A DNA stretch of 64,000 nt from positions 82,027 to 146,026 of the forward strand of contig JACQAM010000020.1 in NCBI GenBank assembly GCA_016194975.1. The letters run 5' to 3'. Positions 44,127-51,921 of this stretch are shown in pieces (the first letter of the stretch is position 1; each line of letters opens with the position of its first letter). The notes under the pieces are model-generated. The model saw only the letters and a program-made list of their open reading frames with translations. It was not told the origin of the DNA and made no database searches. Position numbers and translations under genes: made by a program. The DNA is from Bacteroidota bacterium. Its GTDB lineage: Bacteria > Bacteroidota > Bacteroidia > Palsa-965.

Positions 44127-44633
44127 CTAGTGGGATAAAGTGATCGTGGAAGTATGAATTGTAATGTTTGCACCGCAAGAGATGGTACAACGAATAAAAT
44201 AAATTTCATTTGGTTGAGCGGAAAGATCTATTTGTTGAACCTGGTGTCCGCTTGTTTGTGAATTTGTATTTGAGTAAACCAATTGTCCGACATTATTAAA
44301 AGCTTCTATGATAACGTCGGAATTATTTTCCAGATTATATTCAACAAAGAATTGTCCGTTGTTAGGATTTGGAAATGTTCCGAGTTGATCATTCATATAT
44401 AAAGGAACAATTCCGGTTGAAAAATCCACGGGTTGCTGAAATCCCTGTGTGAGAATAAAAGTTCCGGCAGAATAAGTCGGAGTAATGGATCCCTGCCCTA
44501 CAGTAAATGAATTGGTGAAACCTGCGCCGGTTGCAAATCCTCCACCGGTTGCGAGAACGTCAGGACTTGATGTTTGTGCCCCGACAAAAACGGGTATCAA
44601 CATCATAAAGAAAGCCAGGTAGAATTTTGACAT
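44127..44633 (-). CDS. Small secreted protein with T9SS type A sorting domain
   Basis: A 168-residue protein with a signal peptide (1-19, '[15 protein letters not shown]'). A short Gly/Thr-rich region follows ('[19 protein letters not shown]', '[10 protein letters not shown]'), typical of small T9SS proteins that accompany larger surface polymers. The sorting domain (about 90-168) has '[16 protein letters not shown]', 'VGQLVYS' and '[15 protein letters not shown]'. It begins the two-gene unit with the collagen-like protein and has an excellent promoter (44653-44682). Confidence 0.82.
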   Translation of the reverse strand: MSKFYLAFFMMLIPVFVGAQTSSPDVLATGGGFATGAGFTNSFTVGQGSITPTYSAGTFILTQGFQQPVDFSTGIVPLYMNDQLGTFPNPNNGQFFVEYNLENNSDVIIEAFNNVGQLVYSNTNSQTSGHQVQQIDLSAQPNEIYFIRCTISCGANITIHTSTITLSH

Positions 44634-44652
44634 GGGAAGTTTGTTGGATAAT

Positions 44653-44682
44653 CAAATTTAGAAAATCGGCGATCACTTCAAA
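44653..44682 (-). promoter_or_regulatory. Bacteroidota-type promoter of the T9SS/collagen-like pair
   Basis: Minus strand: TTTG (44682-44679), 18-nt spacer, TAAATTTG (44660-44653), both exact. The -7 box ends 19 nt before the start codon at 44633. Confidence 0.75.
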
Positions 44683-44832
44683 ATTTTTTTTGAAAACTGT
44701 GAAAAGTTATTTTATTGAAAAGTGAAAAAAACTGTCGGGGGAATAGTTAGTGAACGAAAAATTCATTATATCTTTACTATAAGCGCCTTTCAAAGCGTGA
44801 TTCTCCCGTTTCACCAATACACGAGTCTAAAA

Positions 44833-47037
44833 ATGATCGATACTGAGAGCGCTACGTTGTCGGAGCATCTGAAGAAATATTTCGGGTTCAGCAAATTCAA
44901 AGGACAACAAGAGGAAATAATCAACAGCGTGCTGGAAGGCAAGGACACTTTTGTGATCATGCCCACCGGCGGAGGAAAGTCGCTTTGCTATCAATTGCCC
45001 GCGCTCATCAGTGAAGGAACAGCCATTATTGTTTCTCCACTCATTGCACTCATGAAAAACCAGGTGGATGCGATCCGTAATTTCGGAACTGATGATGGCA
45101 TCGCACACTTCATGAATTCATCGCTCACCAAAGCAGAGATCATCAAAGTGCGGAAAGATATTGTGAGTGGAAAAACAAAATTGCTTTATGTTGCGCCCGA
45201 ATCATTGACGAAAGAAGAGAACATTACTTTTCTTCGTGAAATAAAAATTTCTTTTTTCGCGATCGATGAAGCGCACTGCATTTCGGAATGGGGACATGAT
45301 TTCCGACCGGAATATCGCCGACTTCGTGCTATCATCGAAGCAATAGGTACCGTTCCTATCATTGCACTTACCGCAACTGCTACTCCTAAAGTTCAGCAGG
45401 ACATTCTGAAAAATCTCGGGATGACCGGCGCAGCTATTTTCAAATCTTCTTTCAATCGTTCCAATCTTTATTACGAAGTGCGTCCGAAGATCAACGTGGT
45501 GAAAGAGATCATCAAATTCGTAAAAAAGAATTCCGGAAAATCAGGAATCATTTATTGCCTGAGCAGAAAAAAAGTAGAAGAGCTCGCGCAAACGCTGCAG
45601 GTGAACGGTATCAAAGCGCTTCCTTATCACGCGGGACTCGACGCATCTACGCGCGCACGCACGCAGGACAAATTCCTGATGGAAGATATTGATGTGATTG
45701 TCGCCACCATCGCTTTCGGAATGGGGATCGATAAACCGGATGTTCGTTTTGTAATTCATCATGACGTTCCCAAATCGCTTGAAGGATATTACCAGGAAAC
45801 AGGCCGCGCAGGACGTGACGGTGGAGAAGGACAATGTCTTGCATTCTACAGCTACGACGATATTCAGAAATTAGAAAAATTCATGAAGGGAAAACCGGTC
45901 GCTGAACAGGAGATCGGAAAACAATTATTGCTCGAAACAGTTGCTTATGCAGAATCATCGGCGTGCCGGAGAAAAGTTCTGCTTCATTATTTCGGCGAAT
46001 CGTACAAAGAAAAAAATTGTAAGAACTGCGACAACTGCAATAACCCGAAAACAAAAGTGGATGCTACCGATGATGTAGGATTGGCGGTCGATTGTGTTTC
46101 GGAGGTGAAAGAAAAATTCAAAGCGAAACATATCATCCAGGTTTTGCAGGGAACGCTCACGAACACCATCAAATCATACAAACAGAATAATCTCGAAATT
46201 TTCGGAAAAGGACTTGATGATGATAAAGATGAAGCGTACTGGAATGCGGTAATCAGAACAGCATTGATGGAAGGATTGCTTTCGAAGGATATTGAGAATT
46301 ACGGGTTGCTCAAACTCACGAAAGAAGGAAAGGCATTCCTGAATAAACCCTACACGCTCACGATTACGCGCGATCACAACTATACCGGCGCGGAAAGTGA
46401 TGATGATGATATTGAATTGGCAGGAAACCAACGGGGAGGTGGAGCGGATGAACAACTTTATGGATTACTGAAAGATCTCTGCAAAAAAGTAGCGAAGCAG
46501 AAAAATCTTCCGCCCTATGTTGTTTTCCAGGAAACTTCATTGGAAGAAATGGCCATTCAATACCCGGTGACTATGGATGAACTCACGCGCATCACGGGCG
46601 TGGGACAGGGAAAAGCGATCAAATTCGGAAAACCTTTCATCGATCTCATTGCAAAATATGTGGAAGAAAACGAGATCGAACGCGCGCAGGATATGCTCGT
46701 GAAATCGGTCGTGAACAAATCGGGTTTAAAAGTGCACATCATCCAGAGCATCGACCGCAAACTCGATCTGATGGATGTGGCTGCGGCAAAACGACTGAAG
46801 CTCGATGATGTGATCGCGGAAATTGAAACGATTGTTCTCTCGGGAACGAAAGTGAATATCAATTACTATATCGATGGTATGATCGATTCCGATAAGCAGG
46901 AAGAGATCGTGGAATATTTCAAAGAATCAGAAAGTGATTCGATGGAAGAAGCGGTTGCAGAATTAGGCGAAGAAGATTTTACGAGAGAAGAAATAAGATT
47001 AGTGCGGATAAAATTCCTGAGTGAGTTCGGAAATTGA
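44833..47037 (+). CDS. recQ: ATP-dependent DNA helicase RecQ
   Basis: A 734-residue 3'-5' DNA helicase acting in recombination and replication-fork repair. The start ATG at 44833 is preferred over one 111 nt upstream because that extension crosses a likely promoter (TTA, 19 nt, TATCTTTA at 44769-44776). Walker A is 'PTGGGKS' (44-50) and the DEAH box 145-148 ('AIDEAHCISEWGHDF'). Motif VI 'QETGRAGRDG' lies near residue 320. The zinc-binding cysteines are C378, C396, C399 and C402. An RQC winged-helix (about 410-520) and an HRDC domain (about 535-615) follow, then an acidic tail region of about 115 residues. Longer than E. coli RecQ (about 610), as usual in Bacteroidota. Confidence 0.96.
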   Translation: MIDTESATLSEHLKKYFGFSKFKGQQEEIINSVLEGKDTFVIMPTGGGKSLCYQLPALISEGTAIIVSPLIALMKNQVDAIRNFGTDDGIAHFMNSSLTKAEIIKVRKDIVSGKTKLLYVAPESLTKEENITFLREIKISFFAIDEAHCISEWGHDFRPEYRRLRAIIEAIGTVPIIALTATATPKVQQDILKNLGMTGAAIFKSSFNRSNLYYEVRPKINVVKEIIKFVKKNSGKSGIIYCLSRKKVEELAQTLQVNGIKALPYHAGLDASTRARTQDKFLMEDIDVIVATIAFGMGIDKPDVRFVIHHDVPKSLEGYYQETGRAGRDGGEGQCLAFYSYDDIQKLEKFMKGKPVAEQEIGKQLLLETVAYAESSACRRKVLLHYFGESYKEKNCKNCDNCNNPKTKVDATDDVGLAVDCVSEVKEKFKAKHIIQVLQGTLTNTIKSYKQNNLEIFGKGLDDDKDEAYWNAVIRTALMEGLLSKDIENYGLLKLTKEGKAFLNKPYTLTITRDHNYTGAESDDDDIELAGNQRGGGADEQLYGLLKDLCKKVAKQKNLPPYVVFQETSLEEMAIQYPVTMDELTRITGVGQGKAIKFGKPFIDLIAKYVEENEIERAQDMLVKSVVNKSGLKVHIIQSIDRKLDLMDVAAAKRLKLDDVIAEIETIVLSGTKVNINYYIDGMIDSDKQEEIVEYFKESESDSMEEAVAELGEEDFTREEIRLVRIKFLSEFGN

Positions 47038-47177
47038 GTTTTGAGTTTTCCGTGTTTCTTAATCCAATTTCAAAAAAGTATTCTTGTTTCATTTGCGATG
47101 CGGCCTGGCAGCCTCGCGTGATATTTTTTGCAGGAATAATTCGAGGAAAAAAATAAACATTTCCTACAGCACCGATC

Positions 47178-48092
47178 TCATAATCCATAACTCACCATCC
47201 ACTTCATGATCACATTATCATCACTCGCAGAAAATAATCCTTTCTCATTCCACAATAAACGATTCACAGAATTAGCATGTGCATCGTGAGTTTCTTTGTT
47301 GATGCGTAGCAGGAGACGAATATTTTCTGCATCCCAGAGTTTGATGGTTTTGTCGCGGCTGCCGGTTGCAAATAATTTTCCGTCCGGACTGAACACAATA
47401 GAGTAGATGGCGAAGTTGTGCGCAGGAATAGCAGTGAGGAGCGAAAAATTCTTTTCTGCATTCCACGCTTTCAGGTACGCATCGCGCCCGCCGCTTAATA
47501 AAATAGTTCCCGCAGAATTCCAGGCAAGCGCATTCGCAGAAAGATTATGCGCATGAAAAGAAAATAGCTCTTCCATTCCCGGTAAAGAAAATATCGTGAT
47601 GTTTCCGTCGCCGCTCGCCACTGCAAGTTTTTCTTCGGAAGGATCGATAACTACATTCCGCACTTTCTGCGAACATAATTTTATCGCTTTGATTAATTCC
47701 AAAGTCTTCCCGTTCAAGAATGTGATCTGCCCATCGCCGCCCGCTGTTATGATGAGATCATTTTTAGGAGAATAAGCGACGTCGAAGATCTGCGCGGAAT
47801 GCAATTGCAGGACTTTTATTTCTTCGCGTTTTTCAAGGTCGATGAAATGAAGAGAGCCCGTAGCTGCGCCAACCAGAAGAATATTTTTTTCTTCAAGAAA
47901 ACGGAGCGCGTAAACCGGAGCAGGAAATTGTGCGGCGAATTTTTCCTGTTCGCCGGTTTCGGCATTCCACGCCACAACAAATTTGTCGCTGCTGCCGCTG
48001 AAAAAAACGGAAGGATCTTTTCCGCGCGCGAGTGCATACACACCACCGCGGTGGCCTGCGAATAAAAAATTGCGTTTGACTTCAGTGGTCAT
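47178..48092 (-). CDS. WD40-repeat protein
   Basis: A 304-residue protein made almost wholly of seven WD40-type blades. Clear examples are 'SGSSDKFVVAWNAETG' near the start and 'ATGSRDKTIKLWDAENIRLL' near residue 245. There is no signal peptide or membrane helix, so it is cytoplasmic, a scaffold for protein contacts. No catalytic domain and no informative neighbour. TAACTTTA (48096-48103 on the minus strand) ends 3 nt before the ATG, suggesting a very short leader if used as a promoter. Convergent with recQ. Confidence 0.88.
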   Translation of the reverse strand: MTTEVKRNFLFAGHRGGVYALARGKDPSVFFSGSSDKFVVAWNAETGEQEKFAAQFPAPVYALRFLEEKNILLVGAATGSLHFIDLEKREEIKVLQLHSAQIFDVAYSPKNDLIITAGGDGQITFLNGKTLELIKAIKLCSQKVRNVVIDPSEEKLAVASGDGNITIFSLPGMEELFSFHAHNLSANALAWNSAGTILLSGGRDAYLKAWNAEKNFSLLTAIPAHNFAIYSIVFSPDGKLFATGSRDKTIKLWDAENIRLLLRINKETHDAHANSVNRLLWNEKGLFSASDDNVIMKWMVSYGL

Positions 48093-48193
48093 GTGTAAAG
48101 TTAAGCAGCGGTTATCGAAATAGATCTATTCATGAATTCTAAGTATGAGCGCTGCAATGTTAAGAAGGTTTAGCGTAAATATAAATGACTTAT

Positions 48194-48775
48194 TCATCCC
48201 AGCCGTTTGCGAATGAGCTCTTCTGTTTTTTCGAATAATTGAAGCGGTTGCATTGTTCTCCACGGAAGCGCATCGAGTTCCGCGCCCCAGTGCACGTACC
48301 AGTCTATGCGCGCGCGTTTCATTTCTGCGAGCACGTGTGGTTGAAAATTCACGAATGCGATCCAGCCACTTGCTCCTTTGGAGTCTTCACTCTCTTCGTA
48401 CCATTCTTCGTAATAACTGTCGTCGGAATAATGAAAGTTGAGCACATTTTCGCCAATGAGAATGAATTTATTGATTCCGCATAATTTCAATTCATCAATG
48501 ATGTCGCGCTTGAGGATCATAATGTCGTTGTTGATCGCGTCATTCCATTCACCGATGAATTCCATCACCACAAAATTCTTTTCATAATCCACAAAAAGAA
48601 TTTTCATGTAAAGTGTCAGTGATCCGAAATCATCCCATTGCGGATGCAGGAGGTAATTGTAAACTTTATTCGTGAATTCAAATTCGCTGTATTCTCTTCC
48701 GAAAAAAGGAGAACGTTCATCTTCTTCTGCGGTATAGAGATGTCTCCAGTTGAAGAAAGGTTCCAGGGTATGCAT
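48194..48775 (-). CDS. Conserved-looking protein of unknown function
   Basis: A 193-residue acidic, soluble protein beginning 'MHTLEPFFNWRHLYTAEEDE' with no signal peptide or membrane segment. It is rich in Tyr, Trp and Asp/Glu ('HYSDDSYYEEWYEESED'), and central 'NKFILIGENVLNFHY' suggests an alpha/beta core. I do not recognise a named family. Codon use and length look like a real gene. The upstream region carries an inverted repeat with copies of TACGAAA (48780-48906). Confidence 0.65.
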   Translation of the reverse strand: MHTLEPFFNWRHLYTAEEDERSPFFGREYSEFEFTNKVYNYLLHPQWDDFGSLTLYMKILFVDYEKNFVVMEFIGEWNDAINNDIMILKRDIIDELKLCGINKFILIGENVLNFHYSDDSYYEEWYEESEDSKGASGWIAFVNFQPHVLAEMKRARIDWYVHWGAELDALPWRTMQPLQLFEKTEELIRKRLG

Positions 48776-48779
48776 GGGG

Positions 48780-48906
48780 AGTATGAAATACGAAAAGAAT
48801 ACTAAAAGTTACGAAATACGAAAGTGTACGAAAAGTGTCATAGCGGCAATTGATTTCGTTTCGATCTGCATTTAGTAACTTTCAGTACCATTTCGTATTT
48901 CGTACT
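48780..48906. repeat. Inverted repeat with six TACGAAA heptamers
   Basis: AGTATGAAATACGAAA (48780-48795) is inverted at 48891-48906 with one mismatch. TACGAAA occurs at 48789, 48810, 48817 and 48827 on plus and as TTTCGTA at 48891 and 48898. It fills the gap between murQ and the 48194-48775 gene and could act as operator, terminator or both. Confidence 0.5.
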
Positions 48907-48921
48907 ATGCAAAACAACCAA

Positions 48922-49722
48922 CTACTTATTGGCAATAGCCATTCTTACGCTACCGAATTTTTTTAAAAGCGCATTTGCTTTTTCATAATCAAACCCCGTA
49001 GCATCCATCACCATTTTTGTTCCGCGGTCAATGAGTTTAGTATTGCTCAGTTGCATGTCCACCATTTTATTTCCTTTCACTCTCCCGAGTTTGATCATCA
49101 CCGAAGTGGAGATCATGTTCAGAACTAATTTCTGCGCCGTGCCCGATTTCATCCGCGTGCTTCCGGTTACGAATTCCGGGCCTACCACAACTACCAATGG
49201 GAATTTCGCCGTGAGTGCTACCGGAGAATCGGGATTACACGTTATACATCCTGTAATAATATTTTTTTCATTACATTTTTTTAGCGCCCCTGCCACGTAA
49301 GGAGTTGTTCCCGATGCTGCAATTCCTATCACCACATCTTCTTCATTTATTTCATGTTCGCATAGATCGTTCCATCCCTGCTCAATATTATCTTCTGCGA
49401 ACTCTGCCGCTTTTCTTATTGCGGAATCGCCACCGGCAATTATTCCAACTACCATTCCGTGCGGCACTCCGAAAGTGGGAGGACATTCCGATGCATCAAC
49501 AATTCCAAGTCGACCGCTCGTGCCTGCGCCAATGTAAAATAATCGCCCGCCGTTTTTCATCTTCCCGCTGATCACATCCACGAACTGCACGATCTGCGGA
49601 ATTATTTTTTCAACGGCATCCGGAACTTTTTTGTCTTCCGTATTCATCGCGCGCAGCAATTCAGTCGTGCTCATCTTTTCGAGATGATCGTAATGCGAGG
49701 GAGATTCCGTTATTTTTTTCAT
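48922..49722 (-). CDS. murQ: N-acetylmuramic acid 6-phosphate etherase
   Basis: Cleaves the D-lactyl ether of MurNAc-6-phosphate to GlcNAc-6-phosphate during cell-wall recycling in the cytoplasm. SIS-domain blocks are 'FYIGAGTSGRLGIVDASECP' (near residue 65), 'GIAASGTTPYV' with the substrate phosphate loop, and 'VTGSTRMKSGTAQKLVLNM'. The catalytic Glu is probably within 'DASECPPTFG'. The length of 266 residues is slightly short of E. coli MurQ (298), lacking part of the C-terminal helices, as in many Bacteroidota. TAACTTTA on the minus strand lies 18 nt upstream of the start as a possible -7 box. Confidence 0.93.
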   Translation of the reverse strand: MKKITESPSHYDHLEKMSTTELLRAMNTEDKKVPDAVEKIIPQIVQFVDVISGKMKNGGRLFYIGAGTSGRLGIVDASECPPTFGVPHGMVVGIIAGGDSAIRKAAEFAEDNIEQGWNDLCEHEINEEDVVIGIAASGTTPYVAGALKKCNEKNIITGCITCNPDSPVALTAKFPLVVVVGPEFVTGSTRMKSGTAQKLVLNMISTSVMIKLGRVKGNKMVDMQLSNTKLIDRGTKMVMDATGFDYEKANALLKKFGSVRMAIANK

Positions 49723-49767
49723 GATGGCGTTACTGCGTAAAGTTACGACTTCAGAAAAACAAGAGGC

Positions 49768-49797
49768 AAAAAAAATCCTCCGCGATTGACGGAGGAT
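49768..49797 (-). terminator. Intrinsic terminator of the T9SS gene at 49818-50885
   Basis: Perfect 8-nt arms ATCCTCCG (49775-49782) and CGGAGGAT (49790-49797), loop of 7 nt. On the minus strand the stem is followed by TTTTTTTT. Confidence 0.85.
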
Positions 49798-49817
49798 CTT
49801 TTCTATTAGAAAATGAA

Positions 49818-50885
49818 TTAATGTGTAACAGTGAAGCGTGAGCGGGAAATTGAATTTCCATTGGCATCCGTTACATTGTAAAAATAAATTCCTGCGTTAA
49901 ATGCTGAAACATCAAGCGAAGTATGATCGGAATTTACAGGAAGAGAAGTAACGAGTTTCCCATTCACATCATAGACCGTGATGCCTGCTGCGTGCATTCC
50001 GCTCAATGAGAAATTGATCACGTCATTTGCAGGATTCGGATAAACATTCACATTGCCATTGTGGTGTTCAGCAATTCCAACCTGCGCAGTGCTCAGGATA
50101 TAGTTTGCACTTGTGATGGTGCCGAGATCCTGGCGGTCGGTTAATTGTGCGACGGGAAATCCTGCACCATTCGCCCAATAAGAATAAATGCGATTGGAAT
50201 CAAGCTGCTGATAGAAATCAGGAGCCCAGTTTCCGAAAGCATAAATATCGATCGTGTCATATTCTACACGAAGAACATTCTGGCGAAGAACATTATTGTA
50301 AGTAGCAGCAGGAGTAATGCACGAGCCCCATCCGTCGATGTCACTTGTTTTTTTCACCCAAATGTGAACGCGGAAAGAATCGACAGTGAATCCTATTCCC
50401 GGATCCTGTCCGTAATACATCTGGAACATTCCTTTTGCAGTGTCAATGAAAGAAGTGTTGAATGTAGAAGGCCACGCCATCAATTCTTCCGGGTTACTGA
50501 GCGGAATTGCAATCGTACCTGTTCCGAGCGGATCGGCAGCAGTTCCATCAACCTGGTAAACTGAAGAATTATTCGTGAGATAAATGTAGCCGGGTGTTCC
50601 ATTCTGGCTGTTGTACATTGCGAGATTCGAAGAAGTGAATGAACTTCCGTAAGGAGTGAACTGCGGCAAAGTGAAAAGCAGCGTATCCAGGTAATGATTA
50701 TTCGTTGCAGAAACGTCGTACGTCTGACTTGTGCCGGGCGAACCGGGTAACACAGTGGGCATGGTGTCATTCGCCTGCAGTATCTGCGTATACAAAGGCG
50801 CAACATCATTTTGTGTCAATGTGATCTGCGCTCCTGCGAAGGAAGCAACAGAAAAAGCGATGACTGAAAGTAAAGCATGTTTCAT
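49818..50885 (-). CDS. Secreted protein with T9SS type A sorting domain
   Basis: A 355-residue protein. The start at 50885 puts the signal peptide 'MKHALLSVIAFSVASFAGAQ' first; an extension to 50972 crosses an exact -7 box. Residues 21-270 are beta-rich and unrecognised, with Trp/Tyr patches ('FQMYYGQDPGIGFTVDSFRV', 'RIYSYWANGAGFP'). The sorting domain (about 278-355) has 'VYPNPANDVINFSLSG', 'VYDVNGKLVTSL' and 'FNAGIYFYNV', ending 'SRSRFTVTH'. Exported to the surface or medium; role unknown. It ends in a strong terminator. Confidence 0.82.
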   Translation of the reverse strand: MKHALLSVIAFSVASFAGAQITLTQNDVAPLYTQILQANDTMPTVLPGSPGTSQTYDVSATNNHYLDTLLFTLPQFTPYGSSFTSSNLAMYNSQNGTPGYIYLTNNSSVYQVDGTAADPLGTGTIAIPLSNPEELMAWPSTFNTSFIDTAKGMFQMYYGQDPGIGFTVDSFRVHIWVKKTSDIDGWGSCITPAATYNNVLRQNVLRVEYDTIDIYAFGNWAPDFYQQLDSNRIYSYWANGAGFPVAQLTDRQDLGTITSANYILSTAQVGIAEHHNGNVNVYPNPANDVINFSLSGMHAAGITVYDVNGKLVTSLPVNSDHTSLDVSAFNAGIYFYNVTDANGNSISRSRFTVTH

Positions 50886-50914
50886 GTTGAGTCGGGTTTT
50901 GGTTTTTCCAGATG

Positions 50915-50922
50915 CAAAAGTA
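50915..50922 (-). promoter_or_regulatory. Promoter -7 box (TACTTTTG) of the T9SS gene
   Basis: Exact TAnnTTTG on the minus strand, 29 nt upstream of the start at 50885. No clear TTG at -33. Confidence 0.5.
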
Positions 50923-51014
50923 GTGAAAATGGACGTAGGTCTTAAAGTGTTTTTCGATCTGATGTTGAGCAAAATTCAGAGGGAAGATGTGTGGCAACGT
51001 TGTACTTTTAAAGG

Positions 51015-51815
51015 ATGAAGAAATTAGCCGCGATAAATTTTCTGTTGTGGTATGCAGTGAATTCATTTGCACAATCTAAAGTTCTCGATGGAATTTATCA
51101 CACCGGGCTCGATCTGAAACTGGATAAAATGCAGAATGTTTCCGGCGGAAATACATTTCGGAACATTACAGTCAACGGAGATACGTTACGCAATATTCCG
51201 AAGACGATGCAATACACGATCGCACTTTCAAAAATGAATATTGCCGATGGAAGTATTTTTCATGTTGCGATCTTCAGTATTTCTTCCACGGCTCCGGTCT
51301 TTGTTAATTATAAAGATTTTGCAACGGAAACCACCACTTCATTCAGGAATCAAATAATTGACAGTCAGAAAAAATTCAATTTCGAACTGGATTGCGATGG
51401 GAAAGTCGCCACGCTAATCATTCAGCAATTCCGGTGGAACCGATGGGTGCCGGTGGGAACGCTGGAAACAAAAGGTGCGCAGGGATTTTCTGCTTATTCA
51501 TTCGATCTTGAAAAATATATTACCAGCGGGAAAAATCAATTCCGCGTGGAAGTGAATTCATTTGCAGAAACGCCGCTTTATTCCAAACCTTCTGATGTGG
51601 AAGATCCGACGATTGCACCGGTAGAATTGAATACGATAAGTGTGAGAAAAAATATGCCGCTCGAATTCAGCGCTGTTACGCTTTATGAAATATTCGATGA
51701 GAACGGAACCTGCATGCTGAATGGCTATGCGAAAACTGTAGATGTGAAAATGCTCGTGAAAGGATCTTACTTTGTGAATTATGGGAATTTCACTGCGGAA
51801 TTTCGCAAGGAATAA
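51015..51815 (+). CDS. Secreted protein of unknown function
   Basis: A 266-residue protein with a signal peptide (1-19, 'KLAAINFLLWYAVNSFAQ'). The middle is predicted all-beta ('GSIFHVAIFSISSTAPVFVN', 'ATLIIQQFRWNRWVPVGTL'). The last about 70 residues ('VTLYEIFDENGTCM', 'DVKMLVKGSYFVNYG', 'AEFRKE') resemble the fold of a T9SS sorting domain but lack its usual 'PNP' opening, so secretion by T9SS is uncertain. TACTTTTA (51003-51010) and AAGG lie directly before the ATG. Followed by a strong terminator. Divergent from the gene at 49818-50885. Confidence 0.6.
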   Translation: MKKLAAINFLLWYAVNSFAQSKVLDGIYHTGLDLKLDKMQNVSGGNTFRNITVNGDTLRNIPKTMQYTIALSKMNIADGSIFHVAIFSISSTAPVFVNYKDFATETTTSFRNQIIDSQKKFNFELDCDGKVATLIIQQFRWNRWVPVGTLETKGAQGFSAYSFDLEKYITSGKNQFRVEVNSFAETPLYSKPSDVEDPTIAPVELNTISVRKNMPLEFSAVTLYEIFDENGTCMLNGYAKTVDVKMLVKGSYFVNYGNFTAEFRKE

Positions 51816-51841
51816 ATTTTTAAAAACAAGATTACAAATTC

Positions 51842-51860
51842 CCTGCCTGGGGCGGGCAGG
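51842..51860. repeat. CCTGCC palindrome
   Basis: CCTGCCTGGGGCGGGCAGG folds with CCTGCC/GGCAGG arms (51842-51847, 51855-51860). It is GC-rich amid AT-rich DNA, just before the terminator. It resembles small GC-rich palindromes scattered in Bacteroidota genomes (from memory). Confidence 0.5.
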
Positions 51861-51917
51861 CAAATCCCAAACGAAGTAAAGAGAACTCTGTTTGGGATTT
51901 GTTTTTTGTTTTTTTTG
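51861..51917 (+). terminator. Intrinsic terminator of the 51015-51815 gene
   Basis: Perfect 12-nt arms CAAATCCCAAAC (51861-51872) and GTTTGGGATTTG (51890-51901), followed by a T-rich tract to 51917. As the stem is symmetrical it may also serve the convergent T9SS gene, which ends at 51922. Confidence 0.85.
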
Positions 51918-51921
51918 AATT

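Noticed and set aside
44722..44832. 37-residue extension of RecQ
   Set aside because: Covers a probable promoter (TATCTTTA) and has no similarity to the usual RecQ start.
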